Shown: positions 8,943-18,772 of the stretch, one piece after another
How the letters are laid out: every line of letters begins with the position of its first letter
Numbering within the stretch: the stretch's first letter is position 1
NCBI GenBank assembly: GCA_040389065.1
Contig: JAZKAR010000024.1
Coordinates: forward strand, 1 to 60,980
DNA length: 60,980 nucleotides
Reading direction: 5' to 3'
Source: JAZKAR01 sp040389065
GTDB lineage: Bacteria > Pseudomonadota > Gammaproteobacteria > Burkholderiales > Casimicrobiaceae
The notes under the pieces: generated by a model
What the model saw: the letters and a program-made list of their open reading frames with translations, nothing else
What the model was told of the DNA's origin: nothing
The model's database searches: none
Position numbers and translations under genes: made by a program

Positions 8943-11855
8943 ATGAGTTTTTTTTCCTTGGGAAACTTTGTTTCTAAAAATCTTAATATTTCGGGAAAAA
9001 TGTTATTAGTCGCTGGCTTATTTACAATTCCGATTGTTGTATTAATTCATACGTTAGTGCCAAAATATCAAGAGAAAATTGACTTTGCTGAATCAGAAAC
9101 AAGAGGAGTTAAAGCAATTACTCCTATGCGTGAGCTAATGTTAAGCTCTCAAAAGCATCGCGGAATTTTACAAAAAATATTAAGCGGGAATAATGATAAC
9201 GTAGCTATACTAAAAGCTAATGAAAGCGACTTTGAAAAGTCCTTTGAAAAAGTTTATGGTTTAATAAATGAAAATAATCTGAAAACAGTAAAAATAGAAA
9301 AAAGAATAAATAATATAAAAAATCAATGGAAAGAAATTATTGCAATACAACTAAATACTAAAAAAGCAGATAGCTTTAAAAAGCATAGTGATTTTATAGA
9401 TGAACAGTTAGGGTTAATAACAGATATTGCTGATGAAACGCAATTAACGTTAGACCCTGAGTTGGTTTCATATTATGTAATGGATGCTGCTGTTGTTAGA
9501 GTGCCTATTATGAATGAGTATATGGCTCAAATACGAGGCTTAGGTGTAAGTATATTAATTGATAAAAAAATAAATAATAATCAGCGGGAACAGTTATTAT
9601 TAATTAAGGCATTTTTGACGAAAGAAACAAATAATCTATTGGATGGTATTGGAAAAGCTTCAGCTAGTAATAGCGATGCTAAAGAAAAACTGGCACCTTT
9701 AGTAAATATCATTCATAAAGATGCTATTGAAATGATGAATTTTATTGATAAAGAAATTCTTGTATCTGATGATATGCTTGCAAAAACAGTAGTCAATCCT
9801 GATGTTTTCTTTAATCAAATGAGTACTCTTATAGAGAAAAACAGTGAAGTCTTTGAAAAAGCCAATAACCTATTGATGGTTTTATTCGATCAACGCATTT
9901 CAGTTCAACGTGCTGAGCGTAATCAAATTTTAAAAATTGTGGGTTTAGTCTATTTATTTTTGATGTATATTTTTATATGCGTTCGTCGCATGATCGCTAT
10001 TGATGTTAAAAGTTTACGCGCTTCTGCAGAAGCATTATCACAAGGTGATTTTAATCACAAACTTGAATTAATCGGCCGCGATGAAATGCATATTATCGGT
10101 GAACTATTATTAAAAATAAGACAAGCTATACAAATAGTTGTAACAGATGTTGATTTAGTATCAGCAGCAGGCCGTGAGGGAAACCTAAATATCAGAGCGG
10201 ATGAGTCTAAGCATCATGGCGAATATCAGAGATTAGTGGGTGGGCTAAATGAAACGTTGAATGCGATTGTTGTGCCGCTTAATTTAGCTGCTGAGCAAAT
10301 AGCTAAAGTAGCAGATGGAATCATTCCCGCACCTATTGATAATACCTTTAAAGGTTCTTTCCATGTGTTAGCAAGCAATTTGAATAAGGCAACTGCGTCT
10401 ATTCAATTGCTTGTAATAGACGCTAATTCACTTGTTGATAATGCAGTGGCTGGGCGGTTAAATTATCGCGCTGAAACCGATAAACACCGTGGTGATTTTA
10501 AGAAGATTATTGAAGGGGTTAATGCAACGCTTGATGCTGTGATTGAGCCGTTAACGCTTGCAATTTCATATGTAGATAATTTAGCAAAGGGTGTATTGCC
10601 ACCTTTAATTGAAAAAAATTATCAAGGAGATTTTAGCCGCCTTACGCTAAGTCTTAACAAGGCAATTACTTCGATTGCGACAGTCGTTCGAGATATTAAT
10701 TCTGTAGTGAATGCTTTGAAACAAGGCGATTTAACTACTCAAGCAGATACCAGCCATCATCAAGGCGAATATGCTGAAATTATTGGTGGCGTTAATGAAG
10801 CCTTGAAAACAGTTGCCGACCCCATTCATCATGTTGGTCATGTATTTAGTTTATTAGCACAAGGCGATTTGCGTACTACTGTTGATACTGAATATGAAGG
10901 AGCATTTGGAGAGCTTGCCACAAGCGCTAATGTAACAATTGAACAGTTGCGCGATATCGTAGGAAAAATAACGGGAGCAGTAGATCTTATTTCAACTGCT
11001 GCCAAAGAAATATCGGCAGGAAATACTGATCTTTCGCAGCGCACAGAAGAGCAAGCGAGTGGGCTTGAAGAAACAGCTTCTTCGTTAGAGGAATTAACTA
11101 GCACAGTACAGCAAAATGCTAATAACGCAACCTTAGCAAATGAATTGGCAACAAGTGCATTTAGTGTGGCTAAACGGGGTACTCAATCTGTTGCGCAAGT
11201 GGTTTCTACAATGAAAGAAATTAATGGAAGCTCACAAAAAATTTCTGAAATTATTGGGGTGATTGATAGTATTGCTTTTCAGACAAATATTCTTGCACTC
11301 AATGCCGCCGTTGAAGCAGCAAGAGCGGGTGAGCAAGGTAGAGGGTTTGCCGTGGTAGCTAGCGAAGTGCGTAATTTAGCTCAGCGAAGTGCAGCTGCCG
11401 CTAAAGAGATAAAAACGTTAATTTCTGATTCTGTTCAGCGCGTTGATCTCGGTGCAAAAATAGTAGATGAAGCAGGAGAGATTATGAACGAAATTAATCA
11501 CTCTGTTGAGCAAGTAGCAAAAATTATTGCAGAGATTTCTACTGCCTCAGTTGAGCAAAGTGGAGGAATCAGGCAAGTGAATCAAGCTATTTCACAAATG
11601 GATCATGTTACTCAACAAAATGCTGCTTTAGTAGAAGAAGCAGCAGCAGCGGCAGAAAGTTTGGAAGATCAGGCTGATCAATTAGCATCGTTGGTTCGAT
11701 TATTTAAATTAGAAAATCATGGAAACAGCTTTAAAACAGAAAAAAAGCTAACGCACAATGCAACACATTCTCCGTTAAAAAAATCAAATAGTAATCTATC
11801 TGCTAGTAAAAATAACAATGCCGATAATCAAGAAGACAGCTGGGAATCTTTTTAA
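8943..11855 (+). CDS. Large methyl-accepting chemotaxis protein with about seven tandem HAMP units
   Basis: A 970-residue transmembrane receptor. TM1 is at about 19-40 and TM2 at about 328-348, enclosing a mainly helical periplasmic sensor of about 285 residues. After TM2 I count about seven HAMP-like units to residue about 680, recognisable by alternating 'GD(F/L)' and 'H-x-G-(E/D)-(Y/F)' patterns (for example SQGDFNHK, HHGEYQRLVGGLNETL, HRGDFKKIIEGVN, HHQGEYAEIIGGVN). The signalling domain follows (FQTNILALNAAVEAARAGEQ), then a linker and the C-terminal SWESF, which matches the NWETF-type tether that binds CheR/CheB in enteric receptors. It is placed between cheW and cheR. The ligand is unknown. 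Confidence 0.94.
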   Translation: MSFFSLGNFVSKNLNISGKMLLVAGLFTIPIVVLIHTLVPKYQEKIDFAESETRGVKAITPMRELMLSSQKHRGILQKILSGNNDNVAILKANESDFEKSFEKVYGLINENNLKTVKIEKRINNIKNQWKEIIAIQLNTKKADSFKKHSDFIDEQLGLITDIADETQLTLDPELVSYYVMDAAVVRVPIMNEYMAQIRGLGVSILIDKKINNNQREQLLLIKAFLTKETNNLLDGIGKASASNSDAKEKLAPLVNIIHKDAIEMMNFIDKEILVSDDMLAKTVVNPDVFFNQMSTLIEKNSEVFEKANNLLMVLFDQRISVQRAERNQILKIVGLVYLFLMYIFICVRRMIAIDVKSLRASAEALSQGDFNHKLELIGRDEMHIIGELLLKIRQAIQIVVTDVDLVSAAGREGNLNIRADESKHHGEYQRLVGGLNETLNAIVVPLNLAAEQIAKVADGIIPAPIDNTFKGSFHVLASNLNKATASIQLLVIDANSLVDNAVAGRLNYRAETDKHRGDFKKIIEGVNATLDAVIEPLTLAISYVDNLAKGVLPPLIEKNYQGDFSRLTLSLNKAITSIATVVRDINSVVNALKQGDLTTQADTSHHQGEYAEIIGGVNEALKTVADPIHHVGHVFSLLAQGDLRTTVDTEYEGAFGELATSANVTIEQLRDIVGKITGAVDLISTAAKEISAGNTDLSQRTEEQASGLEETASSLEELTSTVQQNANNATLANELATSAFSVAKRGTQSVAQVVSTMKEINGSSQKISEIIGVIDSIAFQTNILALNAAVEAARAGEQGRGFAVVASEVRNLAQRSAAAAKEIKTLISDSVQRVDLGAKIVDEAGEIMNEINHSVEQVAKIIAEISTASVEQSGGIRQVNQAISQMDHVTQQNAALVEEAAAAAESLEDQADQLASLVRLFKLENHGNSFKTEKKLTHNATHSPLKKSNSNLSASKNNNADNQEDSWESF

Positions 11856-11982
11856 GTGATTTAGTCGCTTATTGAAATAAGGGTTTTATAAGAATATTCA
11901 TAGCCCGTACATGTGTTTGTGTATAAGGTAAATTTTAGCGATGAATAATGCTTATTAAATACTAAAATATTTGGATAAAAAT

Positions 11983-12807
11983 ATGCATGATCGTGAGTTT
12001 TCATATACACAGGCCGATTTTGAACGCGTTTGCCGCTTATTATACCAATGGGCTGGTATTAAGCTTTCTGAGGCTAAAAAAGATATGGTTTATAGCCGTT
12101 TAGTCAGGCAGATTCGGCTATATAGTGTACATTCATTTCGTGAATATTTAGATCAAGTTGAATGTGCGCCTGTAAAAGATCGCCAAAGTTTTATTAACTC
12201 GTTAACCACTAACTTAACTTCTTTTTTTAGAGAAAACCATCATTTTGAGCGCTTAAAAGAATGGCTAGAGCATGGATTGCAACATAAAGATCGCATTTCC
12301 ATTTGGTGCACGGCAGCCTCTACAGGTGAGGAGCCTTATTCTATTGCTATGACGGTGTGTGAGTATTTTAATACGCTTACTCCAAATTTTGAGCTTTTAG
12401 CGAGTGATTTAGATACTAATGTACTTAATGTTGGAAAAGCTGGTATTTATTCTATGGATCGTGTCAGCAAAATGAGTGAGGAGCGATTAAAAAAGTTTTT
12501 TTTAAAAGGCAATGGTGAGAATGAAAATAATGTAAAAGTTAGAAAAGAATTACAGAAATTGATTCGATTCGAGCAAATAAATTTGTTAGAAGCTGATTGG
12601 AAAATGTTGGGAAATAAAAAATTCGATGCTATTTTTTGTCGAAACGTTATGATTTATTTTGATAGAGAAACTCAAGAAAAGCTAGTGCGCCATTTAAGAA
12701 CTTATTTACACTCCGATGGATTACTTTTTGTCGGGCATTCAGAAAGCTTACATTACGCAACAGATTGTTTTAAGTCATTAGGTAATACGGTTTATAAACC
12801 GATTTAA
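11983..12807 (+). CDS. cheR: Chemotaxis protein methyltransferase CheR
   Basis: CheR methylates receptor glutamates using S-adenosylmethionine. The protein is 274 residues from the ATG at 11983; an in-frame TTG at 11971 would add four residues. The N-terminal helical domain is followed by the Rossmann domain: NSLTTNLTSFFRENHHF, WCTAASTGEEPYSIAMT (SAM-binding motif I), LLASDLDTNVL, IFCRNVMIYFD and GLLFVGHSES. All are diagnostic. The SWESF tail of the receptor encoded upstream is a plausible docking partner. Confidence 0.95.
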   Translation: MHDREFSYTQADFERVCRLLYQWAGIKLSEAKKDMVYSRLVRQIRLYSVHSFREYLDQVECAPVKDRQSFINSLTTNLTSFFRENHHFERLKEWLEHGLQHKDRISIWCTAASTGEEPYSIAMTVCEYFNTLTPNFELLASDLDTNVLNVGKAGIYSMDRVSKMSEERLKKFFLKGNGENENNVKVRKELQKLIRFEQINLLEADWKMLGNKKFDAIFCRNVMIYFDRETQEKLVRHLRTYLHSDGLLFVGHSESLHYATDCFKSLGNTVYKPI

Positions 12808-12821
12808 TAAAGAGACTTGCC

Positions 12822-13439
12822 ATGAGCTTTGGGCGACAGGAATTAGAATCAACTCCTCGAACATATTATGACCCTAGTTTTCAAACAGAGGCTGTAAAAA
12901 TATTGCCAGGTGAATATTATGTGACAACGCGTAATACATTAATGGTAACGGTTTTAGGGTCATGCGTATCGGCTTGTATACGAGATCGTCGTCTTAATAT
13001 AGCAGGCATGAATCATTTTATGCTGCCTGATATGGCAAAAGAAACAAATGATATAACCTCAAATGCAGCACGCTACGGCACCTATGCTATGGAAATATTA
13101 ATCAATCAGCTATTAAAGCTTGGTGCTAGGCGCGCAGATTTAGAAGTTAAAGTTTTTGGAGGCGCCCGGGTTATGAAAGGAGTAAGTGCGGCAGATGTGG
13201 GAGAGCGAAATTCTGAGTTTGTATTGAACTATTTGCGCTTAGAAAAACTCCCCGTTATTGCTGAAGACTTGAGAGATATTTATCCTAGAAAAATCTATTT
13301 TTTTCCAGAAACTGGCAAAGTATTAGTGAAGAAACTTAAAAGTATGCACAATGATACGATTGTTAGTCGGGAGCGTGACTATAGTAATCGTATTCGCGTA
13401 GAAAGTGACTGCTCAGGAGATATCGAGCTATTTGATTGA
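12822..13439 (+). CDS. cheD: Receptor glutamine deamidase CheD
   Basis: CheD deamidates receptor glutamines to glutamate. At 205 residues it carries the catalytic Cys48 (VTVLGSCVSACIRD) and His65 (GMNHFMLPD), plus the family motifs ARYGTYAMEILIN and KVFGGARVM. The ribosome site AAAGAG precedes the ATG. Its C terminus (SGDIELFD) matches the end of the first receptor (GDIELF). The stop is 12 bases before the cheB start. Confidence 0.94.
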   Translation: MSFGRQELESTPRTYYDPSFQTEAVKILPGEYYVTTRNTLMVTVLGSCVSACIRDRRLNIAGMNHFMLPDMAKETNDITSNAARYGTYAMEILINQLLKLGARRADLEVKVFGGARVMKGVSAADVGERNSEFVLNYLRLEKLPVIAEDLRDIYPRKIYFFPETGKVLVKKLKSMHNDTIVSRERDYSNRIRVESDCSGDIELFD

Positions 13440-13450
13440 GTGAGGAACCT

Positions 13451-14512
13451 ATGCGGCAAGAAAAAATTAAAGTAATGGTAGTTGATGATTCAGCGCTGAT
13501 TAGGCATTTATTAACAGAAATTATTAATGCTCAACCCGATATGATCTGTGTAGGTGCTGCTCCTGATCCTTTAGCTGCCCGTCAAATGATTAAAGACCTT
13601 CAGCCTGATGTGCTTACGCTTGACATTGAAATGCCCAAAATGGATGGCTTGGATTTTTTAGAAAAAATTATGCGCTTGCGCCCAATGCCTGTTTTAATGA
13701 TTTCTACGTTAACTGAAAAAGGTTCAGAAAAAGCCCTCAAAGCATTAGAGCTAGGAGCTGTTGATTTTGTATCTAAGCCACAAGTGAATGTAAGAGAGAA
13801 ATTTGCGGAATATGAAGAGGAAATTGCGCTCAAAATTAGAATGGCAGCTAAAGTAACGTTTAGCACCCTGCCTCTAAAAGCAGAATCGAAATCAGTCATC
13901 TCTTTTTCAAAAGAGCATAACAATCAGAACAAGTTGATTATTCTAGGAGCATCGACAGGGGGTACGGAGGCGATTAAAACATTTTTAATGTTGATGCCAA
14001 AAGATTGTCCAGGAATTCTAATTGTTCAACACATGCCAGCAGCTTTTACTAAATCATTTGCCAATCGTCTAGATAGTTTATGTGAAATACATGTTAAAGA
14101 AGCAGAGGATGGAGAGAAAATATTAACAGGGCATGCTTATATAGCGCCAGGTGGTTTTCAATTGTCACTAAAAAAAATTCCCGAGGGATACAAATGTATA
14201 GTGCGCAATGATCCGCCTGTTAATCGGCATTGCCCGTCAGTAGATGTGCTATTTCATTCAGCAGCGAAGCAAGTGGCGGCAAATGCAGTAGGTATCATTA
14301 TGACAGGAATGGGAAAAGATGGTGCCGAGGGTATGTTAGAAATGCGTAAAGCTGGTGCTTATAATATCGCTCAAGATGAAGATACCTGCGTGGTATATGG
14401 TATGCCTCGTGAAGCGGTTGCAGTGGGGGCTGCACATGAGATACTACCTTTGCAAGATATAGCGAAGCGTGTTCTAGAGTGCATTCTCCGAAGGCCAAAA
14501 GAGGCTGTATAA
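13451..14512 (+). CDS. cheB: Receptor methylesterase/deamidase CheB
   Basis: CheB removes receptor methyl groups when phosphorylated by CheA. I take the ATG at 13451 (353 residues) because GAGG at 13442-13445 is a proper ribosome site for it; an upstream TTG at 13436 overlaps the cheD stop. The receiver domain has D58 as phosphoacceptor (LTLDIEMPKMDG). The esterase domain shows the Ser (LGASTGGTEAI), His (VQHMPAAFT) and Asp (GMGKDGAEGM) catalytic motifs. It is the last gene of the main che operon. Confidence 0.95.
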   Translation: MRQEKIKVMVVDDSALIRHLLTEIINAQPDMICVGAAPDPLAARQMIKDLQPDVLTLDIEMPKMDGLDFLEKIMRLRPMPVLMISTLTEKGSEKALKALELGAVDFVSKPQVNVREKFAEYEEEIALKIRMAAKVTFSTLPLKAESKSVISFSKEHNNQNKLIILGASTGGTEAIKTFLMLMPKDCPGILIVQHMPAAFTKSFANRLDSLCEIHVKEAEDGEKILTGHAYIAPGGFQLSLKKIPEGYKCIVRNDPPVNRHCPSVDVLFHSAAKQVAANAVGIIMTGMGKDGAEGMLEMRKAGAYNIAQDEDTCVVYGMPREAVAVGAAHEILPLQDIAKRVLECILRRPKEAV

Positions 14513-14795
14513 GCGATGATAAAAATGATTGAAGATCAACAAAATTAAAACTTATTTATCTTATAAATAGTGGAGTATATAGAAAAGTCGTTTGCTCGCC
14601 GTATATTAGCAATAGTGCTCTATCTTTAATCTTTAGCTAAAGAGTATAGATTACAGATCTTAGATGTTAATCAACAGAGAGTTAAACATTGGGTATTAAT
14701 ATTATAGTTGTTTTTAGTTTAATTATTTCTTGATCAATAATTTATATTTTTATTGGTTGAAGAATAGAGCTCATATAAACTGATGGAGAAAAATT

Positions 14796-15101
14796 ATGGA
14801 TATTCGGGTGGTGACTGGCAATACTAAAGCCACATTATCTTTAAGTGGGCGTTTTGATTTTTCATCTCATCGTGCCTTTAAAGATGCTTATCACGAATTG
14901 GTTTCAAACCCTCAGCTGCAATTGATAGAGGTGGATTTTGAAAAAGTAGAGTATTTAGATAGTTCGGCACTTGGCATGTTATTGGTTTTGCGTGAAAAAA
15001 TGGTGGCTGTTGGTAAAAAAGTAGAACTTACCAGCGTGCAAGGAACAGTTAATCAAGTGTTAGAGATAGCAAATTTCAAAAAGCTTTTTGCAATTCGTTA
15101 A
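14796..15101 (+). CDS. STAS-domain protein (anti-sigma factor antagonist type)
   Basis: A 101-residue single STAS domain. The phosphorylatable serine region is present (VEYLDSSALGMLL, S56 or S57). Stand-alone STAS proteins act as switch partners of serine kinases and are often found at the end of chemotaxis operons in beta- and gammaproteobacteria. No partner kinase or phosphatase gene is visible here. TGGAG upstream of the ATG gives a clear ribosome site. A 283-base gap separates it from cheB, so it may have its own promoter. Confidence 0.88.
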   Translation: MDIRVVTGNTKATLSLSGRFDFSSHRAFKDAYHELVSNPQLQLIEVDFEKVEYLDSSALGMLLVLREKMVAVGKKVELTSVQGTVNQVLEIANFKKLFAIR

Positions 15102-15184
15102 TTAATATGTAGGAATGTTTCATAGAGAAAAAATTATTTATTAAAGCTAACGTGTTGATATAAAAATGGCAGAAGGATTGCTTT

Positions 15185-15973
15185 ATGAAAATACATTTTA
15201 GATCAACCGTTAGACAATTTTCTTTAGTAATGTTTTCTTTATTGAATATGTTACCAGCCTATGCCAAAGAAGAGTCAATTGTGACTGATCGCCCTGATTT
15301 TGTTGAATCAAGCGATAGCGTAGGAAAAAAACATTTTCAAATAGAAACAAGTGTTGCCTATAGTGTAAATCATGAAAAAACAATAAGCACTTGGGCAACA
15401 CCTACTTTATTGCGATATGGTATTTATGAAGATTTAGAGATGCGTTTTGAAACCGATGGATACTTACTCAATAAAACAGATGGTATGAGTAACCAATCGG
15501 GTATGAGTGATGCAGCGGTAGGGGTTAAATGGCACATTGCTGATCAGGCAGATAAATCTCCTGCACTGGCATTATTATTTGATGTTGCCTTACCGACTGG
15601 AGCTAAGGTGTTTAGAACTGTAGGCATGCGCCCATCGGTAAGAGGTGTAGTTGAATGGGAGTTACCGAGCGAAATAGGGCTTGGTATTATGCCTGGTGTA
15701 GCTTACGAAAAAGATGAAAATGAGCAGCGGCATCTAGAAGGTATTTTTGGCGTAACGCTTTCAAAAGGCTGGACAGAAATATTCCGTACCTACATTGAAA
15801 TGTCATTACCTAAAATTGCAAAAAGCCAGTATGGTGGAACGCAAGCCTATTTTGATACAGGAGCGGCTTTGCTAATTTCTAGAACGTTACAGTTAGATAT
15901 TGGATTAAGCGCAGGTCTTAATAATCGCTCAGATCGTTATATAGTAGGGTGCGGAATCTCAAAAAAATTCTAG
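15185..15973 (+). CDS. Outer-membrane beta-barrel 'transporter' family protein (phenol MetA degradation type)
   Basis: 262 residues with a signal peptide (about 1-27, ending PAYAKEE) and an amphipathic beta-rich body. The start of the mature part, IVTDRPDFVESSDSVGKKHFQIETS, is the hallmark of the PF13557 'transporter' family of small outer-membrane barrels, and the chain ends in an aromatic residue (GISKKF), as barrel proteins usually do. AAGGA precedes the ATG. The substrate is unknown; the gene follows the STAS gene but has no obvious link to chemotaxis. Confidence 0.78.
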   Translation: MKIHFRSTVRQFSLVMFSLLNMLPAYAKEESIVTDRPDFVESSDSVGKKHFQIETSVAYSVNHEKTISTWATPTLLRYGIYEDLEMRFETDGYLLNKTDGMSNQSGMSDAAVGVKWHIADQADKSPALALLFDVALPTGAKVFRTVGMRPSVRGVVEWELPSEIGLGIMPGVAYEKDENEQRHLEGIFGVTLSKGWTEIFRTYIEMSLPKIAKSQYGGTQAYFDTGAALLISRTLQLDIGLSAGLNNRSDRYIVGCGISKKF

Positions 15974-16025
15974 CTTAAGCTTATATCGTTCATCTACTCA
16001 CTCCTTCATATAGATATGCCAATAA

Positions 16026-17330
16026 TTATAGTTGAGTATGTATAGTGTACCGATTGCCACCTTGTTTTTTTGATTCATACATAGCGCTGTCAGCAAATTC
16101 AACAAGTTGATCAATGGTATACCCTTGTTCTTTATATACACTAATGCCGATACTAGCAGATGGGTTAAGCTCATGGCTTTTGTAAGGAATGGGGACGCTA
16201 AGCGACTTTAAAACACGTTGCGCTAATAGTGCGAGCTTCTCTTCTCTTTCTTCCTGGCAAAGCACTAGAAATTCATCACCGCCTTGACGGAATATCAAAT
16301 CATTTTTTCTAAAGCAAGAAGAAAGACGAGAGGCGACAGCTTTTAGAATAAAATCACCTGCTTCATGCCCTAATGAATCATTAATTTTTTTAAAGTTATC
16401 TAAATCTATAAAAAATAATGAAAATCCGTTAGTGGTTTTTTCTGCTTGAGATATATATAGCGAACTAATTTCATTAAAGAAGTCACGATTCCTAAGGCCT
16501 GTTAAAGGATCTTTCTGGGCTTTTTTCTCAAAATAATTAACAAGATTATTTTGAGATTTTATTTCACGTAAAGCGAAATATAAGGCAATAGAAAAACCAA
16601 TGACCAATGTAGAAAATAACAATGCAAATGAAATTCTCGATTGGTAAACGGCAACAGCTTCAACTTTATCTAAGGGTACTCTAACTTCTATTGCACCAAT
16701 TAATTGATGTAGTTTGAATTCTTTTCCTAAGGGCGTATTATTTAACTTACGTAAATAAGTAATTTCGGGAGTTTTCTCCATTTGGTTGTGGCATTGTATA
16801 CATCTATTCAAGGAAGCAGAATCGGCTTTAATATAGCGTAGCGTTTTTACGCCATCCACTAACTCAATTTTTGATATCGGATGCCAATTAATAGGGCCTG
16901 AGGGCGACGCGTGATCTTGTTTTTCAAGCTCAAGCCAGGCATATTTTTGAAAATTATCTTTAGGAAATTGATCGTGTTGAAGGTTCCATTTACTAAATAA
17001 AAGATAACTATATAAACCTTTGCTTTCATGCACAGTTTTTTCTGACATAAAGCGCAAAAATTGTGCAGGAATAGGAACAGCACCTACTATGTTGGTATAG
17101 TCATGATGACTTTTAAAACCTTCTTTAAAAAGTTTATCAACCACGCGATCAGAAAAAACAGTTCGAGCGAGTTTTGCTTGATTGGCAACAACTTCAGCAA
17201 TACGTATAGCTTCATGCTCAATAATATTATTTTGTGCACGAACTAAAACACCATAATGAATTAAACACACCAGCGTTATAATCGAGATACAAATTAATAA
17301 AAATTTCTTAGAGGAATACTTCGATTGCAT
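16026..17330 (-). CDS. Membrane diguanylate cyclase with Tll0287-like (DUF3365) haem-motif sensor
   Basis: 434 residues. TM1 is at about 10-30. The periplasmic DUF3365-like sensor (about 35-228) ends with a c-type haem motif, CIQCH (C177-H181). TM2 is at about 233-254, then a GGDEF domain. The catalytic GGDEF is intact at 350-354 (RQGGDEF), and the inhibitory I-site RxxD is at 341-344 (RKND), so it is expected to make cyclic di-GMP with product inhibition. A covalently bound haem suggests redox or gas sensing; that is inference. It is a single gene convergent with the barrel protein gene. Confidence 0.9.
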   Translation of the reverse strand: MQSKYSSKKFLLICISIITLVCLIHYGVLVRAQNNIIEHEAIRIAEVVANQAKLARTVFSDRVVDKLFKEGFKSHHDYTNIVGAVPIPAQFLRFMSEKTVHESKGLYSYLLFSKWNLQHDQFPKDNFQKYAWLELEKQDHASPSGPINWHPISKIELVDGVKTLRYIKADSASLNRCIQCHNQMEKTPEITYLRKLNNTPLGKEFKLHQLIGAIEVRVPLDKVEAVAVYQSRISFALLFSTLVIGFSIALYFALREIKSQNNLVNYFEKKAQKDPLTGLRNRDFFNEISSLYISQAEKTTNGFSLFFIDLDNFKKINDSLGHEAGDFILKAVASRLSSCFRKNDLIFRQGGDEFLVLCQEEREEKLALLAQRVLKSLSVPIPYKSHELNPSASIGISVYKEQGYTIDQLVEFADSAMYESKKQGGNRYTIHTQL

Positions 17331-17612
17331 GGAAGACTCTTTCTGATATCCTTTTTTGGTACTAAAACTTCATAGTCGAACTCTGGCTCATCCTAATTTT
17401 TAGCACAAGCCAGAGCGCGATAGGATTACTTTTTTTGAATCATCTACTTTAATTGATTTCGGATATTAAATTCATCAATCAATACATAATTGGAATGAAA
17501 ATGGTTTAAGTTTGGTATTGGCTATAATCCATTATTTATTAATATGCAACTAAACGTATTTTTACTAAACTTTTTTTTGAAATTCAAAAGAACGTGAACA
17601 TTTGGCATATTT

Positions 17613-18323
17613 CTATAGCCTTAACATTAATTCCCATTCTTCTTGCGTATGCTCAAATCCACGTTTTTCGTAAAATTTAAAAATAGCATTTACAATTTCT
17701 TGTGGGTCATCCATGACACAAAATAAATCCATATCTTCAGGTGAGATCATTTTTTCACCTAGTAAATGGGTTTGTATCCAATCGACAAAACCTTTCCAGA
17801 ATTGTGTTCCTACCATAATGACAGGAATTTTAGGAGATTTTCCTGTTTGAATAAGGGTAAGAACTTCCATCACTTCATCAAGTGTTCCAAGGCCGCCAGG
17901 CATTACGATATAAGCGGTCGCAAAACGAACAAACATAACTTTGCGAGAGAAAAAATAATGAAAGTTAATACCTATATTCTGGTACGGGTTTGGCATTTGT
18001 TCAAAGGGAAGTTCAATATTGAGTCCAATAGAAGGGGAACGTCCTTCAAAAGCTCCTTTATTGGCAGCCTCCATGAGGCCAGGGCCTCCTCCAGAAATGA
18101 CACTAAAGCCTGCATCAGATAGCACACGAGCAATTTTTTCAGCTAAAGCATAATAAGGATGATCTTGAGGAACACGTGCGCTTCCAAAAATACTAACAGC
18201 AGGGCGAATATCTTTTAGTCGTTCAGTTGCAGATACAAATTCAGACATAATGCCTAGAACACGCCATGATTCACGCGAAACACCTTGTGCTTTGGGAGAT
18301 GAGGGTAATTTTTCTTTTTTCAT
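17613..18323 (-). CDS. LOG family protein (TIGR00730; cytokinin-activating phosphoribohydrolase type)
   Basis: 236 residues with a Rossmann-like fold and both LOG motifs: GGGPGLMEAANKGAFEG and PGGLGTLDEVMEVLT. LOG proteins hydrolyse nucleoside 5'-monophosphates to the free base plus ribose 5-phosphate and were formerly misnamed lysine decarboxylases. GGAG lies 9 bases before the ATG. It is divergent from polA. The physiological substrate in this organism is unknown. Confidence 0.88.
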   Translation of the reverse strand: MKKEKLPSSPKAQGVSRESWRVLGIMSEFVSATERLKDIRPAVSIFGSARVPQDHPYYALAEKIARVLSDAGFSVISGGGPGLMEAANKGAFEGRSPSIGLNIELPFEQMPNPYQNIGINFHYFFSRKVMFVRFATAYIVMPGGLGTLDEVMEVLTLIQTGKSPKIPVIMVGTQFWKGFVDWIQTHLLGEKMISPEDMDLFCVMDDPQEIVNAIFKFYEKRGFEHTQEEWELMLRL

Positions 18324-18772
18324 GAGAGTAAGCTCCGTTTTGTTTTTATAGCTTGTTATTCAGGAGGTACTGAATACACGTTTTACGTCAAGTCTTGAGC
18401 GATAATGTATCAATAGGCTCCCTAGTATGCAGTGTGATTCCCTTAGTTTTGATGATGAGCTTCCATCTAGATTTTTATCTTTGATGTCAATCATCAAGAT
18501 TCAATCAAGGGAGCAGCGTATTCATTTTTGACAGATGAGACAGCTAGGTTTCTAAAAAATATTTGTTAGTTTAATATAAATATGGCGTGTGCTAAGGTAA
18601 AGTGATAGATATTATTCATGTCAGGATACGCTCCTGGTTTAGTCACCATTTATAGGTAATGCTGCTAAATTGTTCCAGCAAAGTTGGGCGATACAGATAA
18701 AATGCTCATCGCTAAGATGTTATAAAGATGCTGGTTCGCGCCCAAGCCCACATTTAAAAGGTAATTCATACT
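18324..18772. other. Intergenic region between LOG gene and polA
   Basis: About 450 bases holding the divergent promoters. I see no reading frame with a ribosome site, no tRNA and no long inverted repeat. A sequence AAAGG sits about 10 bases before the GTG start of polA. Confidence 0.5.

Noticed and set aside
15210..15401. Antisense frames over the chemotaxis and other large genes
   Set aside because: Shadow frames of well-supported genes without ribosome sites or domains.
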